From assembly GCA_032125995.1 (NCBI GenBank), contig JAQBBQ010000248.1, forward strand, positions 1 through 5,939: a stretch of 5,939 nt of DNA, read 5' to 3'. This document shows positions 1-5,636 of the stretch, in pieces (the first letter of the stretch is position 1; every line of letters starts with the position of its first letter). This DNA comes from SG8-39 sp032125995 (GTDB lineage Bacteria; Pseudomonadota; Gammaproteobacteria; Burkholderiales; SG8-39). The translations under genes were made by a program, and so were the position numbers. The notes beneath the pieces are model-generated. The model was not told the DNA's origin. It saw only the letters and a list, made by a program, of their open reading frames with translations, and did not search any database.

Positions 1-31
1 ACGAGAACTCGACAGCGAGAACCAAGATCAA
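1..31 (-). CDS. Possible start of a gene running off the left edge
   Basis: On the minus strand an AAGGAG Shine-Dalgarno match (plus-strand 38-43) lies 6 nt before a TTG codon at 31-29. That codon opens a frame reading M-I-L-V-L-A-V-E-F-S to the window edge. SD strength and spacing are good, and most codons end in G or C, but only ten residues are visible and TTG is a minority start codon. The competing reading is on the plus strand: a frame from base 2 to a TGA at 74-76 would be the last 24 residues of a convergent gene. I cannot tell which, if either, is real, and I assign no function. Confidence 0.18.
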   Translation of the reverse strand, partial: MILVLAVEFS

Positions 32-121
32 CGTTCGCTCCTTCTGTTCATGCGCGCACCCTCGGCGCGCGGCTGACGGCAGTCATCCGTTTGTACGCAT
101 CGCGTGTCCCATACGGCGAAG

Positions 122-796
122 TCACCCCAGTGCGGCCGGGCGCTTGCGCCACTTGCCTTCCTTGGTGAGCACCTCAATGGCGAGCTCCGGCGTCGCCTTC
201 GGATAAAGCGCCTGCGCACGGGCCAGGATCCGCGCGCGCTCCGCCGCAAGCGCCGCCTCCAGTTCCGTGCGCGTCGGCGCGGCGCCGGTATTCCTCAACC
301 ACTGGTCGCGCCGCGCGAGCATCCCGCCAAGCAGGCTCGTCGCGTCCGCGACGTTGTTGTCCAGGTGCGCGAGGAGCCGCGCCACCGGCGCAGTGAAGTC
401 CAATAGCGTGCGCGACGCCGCCTCGCGGTACAGCTCGGACGCATCCTCGGCGATGCCCGGCTGGGCGCCGAACTTCGCGAGCACCGGCATCTGCGCCGTG
501 AGCGAGGCGCACAGCGCGTCGATAGTCTGGATGCGAAGCCGCGGCGCGAGCTCGCGCGACACCTTCTCGGTGACGCGCTTGCGCATCTCGGCCGCCGCCT
601 TTTTCGTGAACGTGATGGCGACGATCTCTTCCGGCTGCTGCACGATGTCGAGCAGCTTGAGGAAACGATCCACCAGCAGCGACGTCTTTCCCGAGCCCGC
701 CGGCGCCTGCACGATGAACGAGCGCCGGACATCGAGTGCCTGATCACGCTCTTTCTGGTCCGCCACGTGCCGGCGTTCAGCCAGAATGGAGACCAT
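122..796 (-). CDS. Truncated AddA/RecB-type UvrD-family helicase (N-terminal fragment)
   Basis: This is the N-terminus of a superfamily I helicase of the AddA/RecB type, which would unwind double-strand DNA ends for recombinational repair with the AddB-like protein encoded upstream. Seen: Walker A APAGSGKT at residues 31-38, motif Ia ITFTKKAAAEMRKR at 61-74, and a QTIDALCASL segment at 90-99 matching the next conserved block. A helical stretch follows, ending in the family-like LTKEGKWRK just before the TGA at 122-124. Full members run to about 1,100 residues. This one is 224, so Walker B, motifs III-VI and the nuclease domain are missing. All three minus frames close within about 100 bases past the stop, so one frameshift does not restore it. 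The start is uncertain: ATG at 796 lies inside hicB, GTG at 766 gives a more usual N-terminus, and neither has a clear SD. Probably a pseudogene, or a contig-edge error. Confidence 0.8.
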   Translation of the reverse strand: MVSILAERRHVADQKERDQALDVRRSFIVQAPAGSGKTSLLVDRFLKLLDIVQQPEEIVAITFTKKAAAEMRKRVTEKVSRELAPRLRIQTIDALCASLTAQMPVLAKFGAQPGIAEDASELYREAASRTLLDFTAPVARLLAHLDNNVADATSLLGGMLARRDQWLRNTGAAPTRTELEAALAAERARILARAQALYPKATPELAIEVLTKEGKWRKRPAALG

Positions 797-1007
797 GCGC
801 TTTGCGGTCGTAATCGAAAAAGGTGAAGGGAACTACGGGGCGTACGTTCCTGATCTTCCCGGCTGTGTCACCGTGGGTGACACCGTTGAGGAAACCCTGC
901 CTGAGATCGGGGAGGCCATCGTGTTCCACCTCGAGGGGCTCCGCGAGGACGGCCTGCCGATCCCCGAGCCGAGCAGCCGCGTCGAATACGTGGACGTCGC
1001 CGCCTAG
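795..1007 (+). CDS. hicB: Orphan HicB-family antitoxin-like protein
   Basis: A small HicB-like protein of 70 residues (73 if ATG 786 is used). In HicAB modules HicB folds into a partial RNase H-like domain that blocks the HicA mRNA-cleaving toxin. Seen: the core MRFAVVIEKGEGNYGAYVPD, then LPGC, a VEETLPEIGEAI helix, FHLEGLREDGLPIP and a short E-Y-V-D-V end, all typical of the short HicB_lk_antitox type. There is no C-terminal ribbon-helix-helix or HTH, so DNA binding is not expected. ATG 795 is preferred because GGAG lies 3 nt upstream and family members usually start near M-R-F/Y-A-V-V-I-E. No hicA is present: the upstream sequence is the oppositely oriented helicase and the downstream sequence is the oppositely oriented nuclease, 2 bp away. 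Its promoter would have to lie inside the helicase gene. The family call is firm; an antitoxin role without a toxin is not. Confidence 0.85.
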   Translation: MRFAVVIEKGEGNYGAYVPDLPGCVTVGDTVEETLPEIGEAIVFHLEGLREDGLPIPEPSSRVEYVDVAA

Positions 1008-1009
1008 CC

Positions 1010-3655
1010 TCATTCGGAGTCCTCGCCCTCGTCGCCGAGGGCATCGATTCGCTCATACACGCGGCACAGCGGCGGCAGGTCGCAAAAGCGGCAGGTCTGC
1101 AGGCCCTTCTTGGGATCGACGCGCGCCTCGCCAGAGGCGAAACCCGCACCGAGCGCCTCCAATTCCTTCTTCCACCCGGCGAGCAAGGCGTTCCAGTCCT
1201 TCGCGGCATTCACTTTCGGCATCCGGTCCTTGCGATCGGCAAAACCCATGTAACGCATCTCGCCGGTCTTCAGCTTCGCGAACGCGATGGCCGCGATGTC
1301 CTCGGCTGCGTTCAGCGCGTAGAGCGGAAGCTGCGGATCGTCGGGCCGCTCGCCGAGCCACTCGTTCGGCGTCGGCCTGCCGGCCTTGTAGTCGATCAAC
1401 GCGTGACCGCCAGCTTCGAGCCGGTCCATGCGGTCGATGCGGCCATTCAATTTGAGGCCCGCGACCGCGAGCGTGCGCTTGTCCTCCATCGCGACGACGC
1501 TGAACGCGGGGCGCGCGCGCTCGACGTCGAGCCACTCGCGCGCGAGCCTCGCCAAGCGTTTTCTCTCCAGCGCAGCGAAGGGTTCCTCCAGTTCCGCATC
1601 GGCCACCGCCGCGGCAGCCGCCTTGTCAATATCGGGCGCGCAGTCTTGCGCGAGACGTTCGCTGTCCTTCAGTTCACTCCACAACACTTTCATCAACGTA
1701 TGCAGAAGGCGTCCGCGCGTTCGCGCATCCGGTCCATCGGCGGGTTCCTCCAACGCCTCCGCAGCCAGGCGATGGCGCGCAAAGGCGCGGAACGGGCACG
1801 CGGCCTGGTCGGACAGAATCCGGGTTCCGCCTCTGGGGGTTTTCGTGGCGAGCGCGGGCGCCGCGCCGTCTGCGACCACCTCGAGCCGCCGCGCAGCGAA
1901 GATGACATCGCGAACCGTCGGGTAGATTTTCGTCGCACTCGATTCGGACACCGCAATGGGCACGTCGCCAATCAGCGGCGAGGCGATCAGGTCCCGGTCC
2001 TCTTCGTGCGCCGGGTGGGAAACCACTACTTCGTCAGCAGCCGACAACCACCCCGCAGTGATTCGCTTTGCGCGCTCGAGCGTCGCCTCGGGCGAGGCTT
2101 CGGGAATTTCCGCCTTGCGCTGCAGTGCCGGCGGCAGAAACGGGTTGGGTCTGGCGTGCAGCGGCCAGGCCTCGTCGGTGAGGCCGCTCACCCAGAGGCA
2201 ATCGAACTCGAGCCCGACGGATTCGAACACGCCCAGCACCTGGATCGGCGCACCTGGCGACTCTGGCTGGAACAGCGTGTCCGCGCAGTGGCGCCGCAGT
2301 TGCGCGAGCGCCCGCGCGAACGACATGCGTGGCGCGACGCGTTCGAGCTTGGCGAATTCGGCGAGGGTTTCGTTGAACTTCGCCCGGGTCTGGAATTCGT
2401 CCGAGTCCAGGCTGCGCCCAGGAAACCCCACGGCTTCAAGCAGCGCGGTGAACTGCCGTCCCCAGTCGTGCGGCGAGCGCTCGCCGGCGGGCGCTTCGCG
2501 AACCTGGGCGAATAGCGCCTCGAGCCGCTGGCGCAGCACCGGGCAGCGCTCGACCAGGCCGATGAGTTTGCCGAGCGTGACCCGCGCCGGTGCCTGCTTG
2601 CGAAGTGCAGCGTCGAGCAGTGCGCGCTGCGCCATTTCCGACTCCGCGCCGGCGATGAAGGGCGAGCGCAGGAGCTTCGAGGCCTGCTCGAAGCTCACCT
2701 CGCCCGCGGCGAGTTCGAGGATCGAGAGCGCCGCGCGCGCGAGCGGGCAATCCGAAAGGGGCACGCCGAGCGATACGTTGAACGGCAGCGCCTTGCGCTC
2801 GTTTCCCGGTAGATTGAAGGCCGGGTGCATGACGCGCGAGAACACGCGCACCACTTCGCGACGGCGCTGCCCCAGATCAGGAACGACCACGCCGATGCGC
2901 GTCACGCCGAGTTCGAGCTGCGCGCGCGCCCACTGTGCGGCAGCGTCCAGCTCCTCGCGCGTCGATCGGAACACCCGGCGGCCTGCCTTCGATTCGCGGC
3001 GCTCGGGTGCGCAGCTGCGCAGCTCGATGCCCTGCGCTGCGCAGGCAGCGAAGAAATCGCGTTCCTGCGGCGTCACCACATCGAAGGCGTAGGCAACGAG
3101 GAGTTTCGGTTTCCTGAGCGCGGCCTCGTTCAGGAGCGGCGCGACGCGATCTGGCAGGCACGCCGCGTCGGTGTTGCCTTCGCGTTCGCAGCGCTTGGCG
3201 TAATCGCGCGACCACTCGGCGAAGGCCCTGGCGTCATCGTTGCCCGGGAAGCTTCCCAGCGCCCCTGCAATGCGCCAGGCATGCGCCAGCGTCCAGGCGC
3301 GGCGGCAATCTGCGGCCGCCTGCGGCACCGCGAGCAGGGCCTCGCCCCAGCGGCTCTCGCGGATCGCGGATTCCCACAGGGCTTGCTCCTGCGCAGCGGT
3401 GAGGAGCAGCGGCAGCGCAAGTTCGGAAACCAGCGCGTCCTCGTAGAGCCGCTCGACCAAGGCATGAAACGGCAGCACATCCGCCGTCTCCCAAACCGCC
3501 TTGCCAACGGCGATCCGTCCCGCGTCGAATTCGCCCGCGAGCGCCTGCGCGAGGCGCCGGTTCGGCGTGACGATCGTAATGCCCGCTGCATGGCCGGCTG
3601 CGAGGCGCTCGAAGAGATCCGTTTTTGCGATCGCCGCGTGCGTCAGCGTGGCCAT
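1010..3655 (-). CDS. AddB-like PD-(D/E)XK nuclease, probable DNA repair protein
   Basis: An 881-residue relative of AddB, matching the roughly 900-residue 'probable DNA repair protein' family found beside AddA-type helicases. It would cut DNA ends during double-strand break processing. Seen: N-terminal IVTPNRRLAQAL where helicases carry Walker A, so this half is probably an inactive helicase fold. The C-terminal nuclease has GRLLHTLMKVLW (His652), GRIDRMD (Asp741), IDYKAG (Asp755, Lys757) and QLPLY (Gln775, Tyr779). Cys620 in CPFRAFARHR with Cys855, Cys858 and Cys864 in CRFCDLPPLC matches the four ligands of the AddB/Cas4-type 4Fe-4S cluster. All expected nuclease and cluster residues are present. 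I chose ATG 3655 because the 28 extra codons up to ATG 3739 cover short tandem repeats and a hairpin and do not resemble the family. Its helicase partner downstream is truncated and separated from it by antisense hicB. Confidence 0.9.
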   Translation of the reverse strand: MATLTHAAIAKTDLFERLAAGHAAGITIVTPNRRLAQALAGEFDAGRIAVGKAVWETADVLPFHALVERLYEDALVSELALPLLLTAAQEQALWESAIRESRWGEALLAVPQAAADCRRAWTLAHAWRIAGALGSFPGNDDARAFAEWSRDYAKRCEREGNTDAACLPDRVAPLLNEAALRKPKLLVAYAFDVVTPQERDFFAACAAQGIELRSCAPERRESKAGRRVFRSTREELDAAAQWARAQLELGVTRIGVVVPDLGQRRREVVRVFSRVMHPAFNLPGNERKALPFNVSLGVPLSDCPLARAALSILELAAGEVSFEQASKLLRSPFIAGAESEMAQRALLDAALRKQAPARVTLGKLIGLVERCPVLRQRLEALFAQVREAPAGERSPHDWGRQFTALLEAVGFPGRSLDSDEFQTRAKFNETLAEFAKLERVAPRMSFARALAQLRRHCADTLFQPESPGAPIQVLGVFESVGLEFDCLWVSGLTDEAWPLHARPNPFLPPALQRKAEIPEASPEATLERAKRITAGWLSAADEVVVSHPAHEEDRDLIASPLIGDVPIAVSESSATKIYPTVRDVIFAARRLEVVADGAAPALATKTPRGGTRILSDQAACPFRAFARHRLAAEALEEPADGPDARTRGRLLHTLMKVLWSELKDSERLAQDCAPDIDKAAAAAVADAELEEPFAALERKRLARLAREWLDVERARPAFSVVAMEDKRTLAVAGLKLNGRIDRMDRLEAGGHALIDYKAGRPTPNEWLGERPDDPQLPLYALNAAEDIAAIAFAKLKTGEMRYMGFADRKDRMPKVNAAKDWNALLAGWKKELEALGAGFASGEARVDPKKGLQTCRFCDLPPLCRVYERIDALGDEGEDSE

Positions 3656-3659
3656 GCGC

Positions 3660-3665
3660 GAGTGT
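3660..3665 (-). promoter_or_regulatory. Possible -10 element close to the nuclease start
   Basis: The minus strand reads TACACT 4 nt before the preferred ATG at 3655. It matches the sigma-70 -10 consensus at four of six positions. If used, transcription would begin at or next to the start codon, giving a leaderless mRNA, which would fit the lack of any SD-like sequence there. No convincing -35 is visible, so this is a weak candidate. Confidence 0.2.
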
Positions 3666-3687
3666 AGCGGTGCCAGGGGCTCGCCTC

Positions 3688-3711
3688 GTGAGCCGGTGAG
3701 CTGGTGAGCCG
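3688..3711. repeat. Three tandem copies of an 8-bp unit
   Basis: The plus strand reads GTGAGCCG, GTGAGCTG, GTGAGCCG without gaps, so the outer copies are identical and the middle one differs at one base. It lies in the divergent spacer between the nuclease gene and the small MIase-like gene. It could be an array of regulator half-sites or a slippage-prone microsatellite; the sequence does not decide. Confidence 0.7.
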
Positions 3712-3722
3712 CCCGAGCGGCT
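3707..3722. repeat. Perfect 6-bp inverted repeat with 4-nt loop
   Basis: AGCCGC, loop CCGA, GCGGCT. It begins inside the last copy of the 8-bp tandem repeat. No T-run follows on either strand and both flanking genes are transcribed away from it, so it is not a convincing intrinsic terminator. An operator for the divergent genes is possible. Confidence 0.5.
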
Positions 3723-3729
3723 AACATCG

Positions 3730-3755
3730 TCCCCGTCACTCAGGGATCCGGGGAG
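3730..3755 (+). promoter_or_regulatory. Strong SD for the MIase-like gene inside a possible hairpin
   Basis: GGGGAG at 3750-3755 is a strong Shine-Dalgarno sequence 6 nt before ATG 3762 and fixes that start. TCCCCG at 3730-3735 is exactly complementary to CGGGGA at 3749-3754, so the mRNA could pair over the SD with a 13-nt loop. The SD role is well supported; regulation by folding is inference. Confidence 0.5.
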
Positions 3756-3761
3756 ACCGAC

Positions 3762-4061
3762 ATGCTCATCATGGTGATCACCACGCCGCGTGCCGATCCG
3801 CCGTCGACGATGACGCACCGTCGGCTGAAACTGTGGCGCTGGATCGCGCCCAAGCTCAAATCGCGCCTCTGCCACTGGGTCTACGCCCGGCCCGGGCGCG
3901 GCGCAGTGGCGTTATTCGACGTCAGCTCGCATGAGCAGCTGCACGCAGTGCTGAACGAATGGGCAGAGATTATCCCCGCCACCTTCGAGCTCCACCCGCT
4001 GATCGACGCGGCCGCCGCGCAGCGCTACCTCGGGCGCAAGCAGCCGAAGGCGCGACGTTAG
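3762..4061 (+). CDS. Small muconolactone-isomerase-like (ferredoxin-fold) protein
   Basis: A 99-residue cytoplasmic protein without signal peptide or membrane segment. It starts MLIMVITTPRAD, continues through a basic helix (RRLKLWRWIAPKLKSR), then RGAVALFDVSSHEQLHAVLN and FELHPLID. The order of a first beta strand, a helix, a strand ending in FDV, a [SN]-x-E-x-L-H helix and a final strand before H/T-P-L resembles the muconolactone delta-isomerase family, a small dimeric alpha+beta barrel fold. No aromatic-degradation genes are nearby, so isomerase activity should not be assumed; other dimeric alpha/beta-barrel families are alternatives. The start is set by GGGGAG at 3750-3755. It diverges from the nuclease gene and converges on usp with 6 bp between stops and no terminator visible. 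Length and codon use look normal for the region. Confidence 0.7.
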   Translation: MLIMVITTPRADPPSTMTHRRLKLWRWIAPKLKSRLCHWVYARPGRGAVALFDVSSHEQLHAVLNEWAEIIPATFELHPLIDAAAAQRYLGRKQPKARR

Positions 4062-4067
4062 CCGCCC

Positions 4068-4907
4068 TTAGTGCGACATCAGCACCGGGACCGTCATCGC
4101 CTGGATGAGGGTGCGGGTCGCGCCACCGAGCACGAGCTCGCGCAAGCGTGAATGCCCGTAGGCGCCCATCACGATGAGGTCGGCGTCGACGTCCGCCGCA
4201 CGTGACAGGATCTGCGAGCCGATGTCGAGCCCCTCGGCATGCTGCTGCGCGACCTGCACCCGCACGCCGTGGCGCGCGAGCGTAAGGCCGATATCGGCGC
4301 CCGGCACGTCGCCGTGCTCGGGGCCAAGTCTTGGATTGAAGACGACCACCTGGACGGCGTCGGCCTGCTTCAGGAAGGGCAGCGCATCCTGCACCGCGCG
4401 CGCGGATTCGCGGCTCGAATTCCACGCAACGAGTACGCGCTTGCCGAGCGTTTTGAACCTGCCGGCATAGGGAATCATCAGCACCGGGCGGCCCGCCGAA
4501 AGCACGAGCTCCTCGGCGAAATCGGGCGTCGTGCCCGGATCGAACTTCGCGTTGGGGTCGAACTGGCCGACGACCACCAGGTCGGCGTAGCGGGCGGACA
4601 AGCGCGTCGCCGCGAGCGCGTCGTCCTCGCTCGGGCGCCATTCGACTTCGCTGCGTCCGGCACGGTTCACCGCGGCGTGGAACGCCTCCTCGGCCTTCTT
4701 GGCGGCGGCGGCACGCACGCGCCGCGCGGCGTCCTCGACCGTCGCGCCCGCCTCGGCGAGCGCGTACGACGGATAGCGCGGCGAGGAGAGCGCAAACTGC
4801 CCCACCAGGTGCGCGTCGAAGGTTTGCGCGCAACCGAGCGCCAACTCGAGCCGGGTGGCGCTGCGCGGGCCGTTGTCCAGATGAACCAGTATCGTCTTGT
4901 ATTCCAT
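4068..4907 (-). CDS. Tandem-domain universal stress protein (UspA family)
   Basis: A 279-residue cytoplasmic protein with two Usp domains, about residues 1-146 and 155-279. Domain 1 opens with YKTILVHLDNGPRSATRLELAL and contains YADLVVVGQFD but lacks a glycine-rich nucleotide loop. Domain 2 opens with KRVLVAWNSSRESARAVQDA and ends in DLIVMGAYGHSR...PVLMSH. Gly248-x2-Gly251-x9-Gly261-Gly262 is close to the ATP-binding signature G-2x-G-9x-G-(S/T), with Gly in the last position. I infer that only domain 2 binds ATP. Such proteins support survival under stress, often low oxygen or starvation; the partner is unknown. The ATG start has GAAGGA (plus-strand 4914-4919) 6 nt upstream. The spacer upstream holds a possible FNR/Anr-type promoter. 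It lies downstream of fdxA on the same strand, but the 173-bp gap suggests its own promoter. Confidence 0.93.
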   Translation of the reverse strand: MEYKTILVHLDNGPRSATRLELALGCAQTFDAHLVGQFALSSPRYPSYALAEAGATVEDAARRVRAAAAKKAEEAFHAAVNRAGRSEVEWRPSEDDALAATRLSARYADLVVVGQFDPNAKFDPGTTPDFAEELVLSAGRPVLMIPYAGRFKTLGKRVLVAWNSSRESARAVQDALPFLKQADAVQVVVFNPRLGPEHGDVPGADIGLTLARHGVRVQVAQQHAEGLDIGSQILSRAADVDADLIVMGAYGHSRLRELVLGGATRTLIQAMTVPVLMSH

Positions 4908-4971
4908 GGTCGATCCTTCGTCGTGGGCGCCTGCCGGCTTGTGGGAGCCTCAGCGCCCGATGGTCACAATC

Positions 4972-5012
4972 ATCCTAGGATCGGCGCCGTGCGCGGCGTT
5001 GCGCCAGATCAA
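4972..5012 (-). promoter_or_regulatory. Possible FNR/Anr-dependent class II promoter of usp
   Basis: The plus strand at 4999-5012 reads TTGCG-CCAG-ATCAA, matching eight of ten defined bases of the FNR/Anr consensus TTGAT-N4-ATCAA; the half-site ATCAA is perfect. A minus-strand TAGGAT at 4977-4972 (four of six -10 positions) would place the start of transcription near 4965. The site centre at 5005.5 then lies at about -40.5 to -41.5, the class II activator position. The 5' leader would be about 57 nt. The geometry is seen; binding is inference. Confidence 0.35.
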
Positions 5013-5027
5013 TCTTCGCAATCTTCG
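5010..5027. repeat. Perfect 9-bp tandem duplication
   Basis: CAATCTTCG occurs twice without a gap in the fdxA-usp spacer, overlapping the right half of the possible FNR/Anr site by 3 bp. It could be a recent slippage duplication or a pair of direct-repeat regulator sites. Confidence 0.75.
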
Positions 5028-5060
5028 GTCTGGGCGAGGCGGCACTGCGCGTTGCCACAA

Positions 5061-5072
5061 GCGCCGCGGCGC
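5061..5072. repeat. Perfect 12-bp palindrome just after fdxA
   Basis: GCGCCGCGGCGC lies 9 bp beyond the fdxA stop codon. With no loop and no T-run it is a poor intrinsic terminator, and in GC-rich DNA such palindromes can occur by chance. It is the only structure seen where fdxA transcription should end. Confidence 0.35.
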
Positions 5073-5080
5073 CCACCCCG

Positions 5081-5404
5081 CTAGCGCTCGAGGAGCTGCT
5101 TCTTGTCGGCGACCTTGGTCCAGGCGTCTGCGTCTTCGGGCGCAGGCTTGCGCTCGATGATCGGCGGCCAGTTCGGCGCGAGCTCGCGGTTCAGCGCAAT
5201 GAAGGCCTGCTGCGCGTCGGGCACGTCGTCCTCGGCGAAGATCGCTTCGACCGGGCACTCGGGCACGCACAACGTGCAGTCGATGCATTCGTCCGGGTCG
5301 ATGACGAGCATGTTGGGGCCTTCGCGAAAACAGTCGACCGGACAGACATCGACGCAATCGGTGTACTTGCACTTGATGCAGGATTCGGTAACAACGTAGG
5401 TCAT
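5081..5404 (-). CDS. fdxA: FdxA-type 7Fe ferredoxin ([3Fe-4S] + [4Fe-4S])
   Basis: A 107-residue soluble electron carrier of the Azotobacter ferredoxin I type. Counting from the chosen start, the nine cysteines are 9, 12, 17, 21, 25, 40, 43, 46 and 50, the Azotobacter FdI pattern shifted by one. By that homology Cys9, Cys17 and Cys50 hold the [3Fe-4S] cluster, Cys21, Cys40, Cys43 and Cys46 hold the [4Fe-4S] cluster, and Cys12 and Cys25 are not ligands. The CVDVCPVDCF and CIDCTLCVPECP blocks are intact. The tail after AEDDVPDAQQ, ending in LLER, is the long C-terminal extension typical of this family. ATG 5404 gives the family start M-T-Y-V-V-T-E-S-C; an in-frame ATG at 5440 would add 12 unusual residues. 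The sequence before ATG 5404 is pyrimidine-rich with no SD. Divergent from trxA. Confidence 0.95.
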   Translation of the reverse strand: MTYVVTESCIKCKYTDCVDVCPVDCFREGPNMLVIDPDECIDCTLCVPECPVEAIFAEDDVPDAQQAFIALNRELAPNWPPIIERKPAPEDADAWTKVADKKQLLER

Positions 5405-5467
5405 GAGGGGGGTGTAGTTAAAAACATCAATAAAATCCATAGCTTGCAGTACCGCAGCGCGTGCGGG

Positions 5468-5495
5468 TTGCGTTCCCGGGGGTCGCCCTCATAAT
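5468..5495 (+). promoter_or_regulatory. Possible trxA promoter in the fdxA-trxA divergent spacer
   Basis: TTGCGT at 5468-5473 and CATAAT at 5490-5495, 16 bp apart, form the best sigma-70-like pair on the plus strand; CATAAT matches the -10 at five of six positions. The TAATTA at 5492-5497 is self-complementary, so a minus-strand -10 for fdxA could overlap it (TTGCGG 18 bp upstream on that strand). The trxA leader would be about 135 nt. The rest of the spacer shows no gene. Confidence 0.3.
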
Positions 5496-5636
5496 TACGT
5501 ACGCAGGCGGAGTGGCCGCAAACTGGCGCCGGAACCCAGAGGCTAGACTAAGTCGGCCCGGTAGACCAACCACGCGACCCAAAAGATTTCAGTCAGCCCA
5601 CCCGTCAACGAATCCCACATTCCCTTTTGAGGATCC

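Noticed and set aside
777..1013. Minus-strand frame of 78 codons opposite hicB
   Set aside because: It is the complement of a clearly recognisable HicB coding frame and has no family resemblance itself; in high-GC DNA such open antisense frames are expected.
1403..2515. Long plus-strand frame of 370 codons inside the nuclease gene
   Set aside because: It is antisense to the conserved AddB-like protein, with Arg-rich, low-complexity composition and no recognisable domain; an antisense shadow.
3656..3739. N-terminal extension of the nuclease to ATG 3739
   Set aside because: The 28 codons cover tandem repeats and a hairpin, have no family-like content, and ATG 3655 leaves a normal-length protein.
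3970..4833. Minus-strand frame of 287 codons overlapping usp
   Set aside because: Arg/Ala/Gly-rich translation typical of a shifted frame over a GC-rich gene; the Usp frame carries all the conserved motifs.
4972..4981. ATCCTAGGAT 10-bp palindrome as an operator
   Set aside because: It is a perfect palindrome but only 10 bp and matches no operator I recognise; it contains the possible usp -10, so I do not claim it separately.
5061..5072. GC-rich palindrome as an fdxA terminator
   Set aside because: It has no loop and no T-run, so I record it only as a palindrome.
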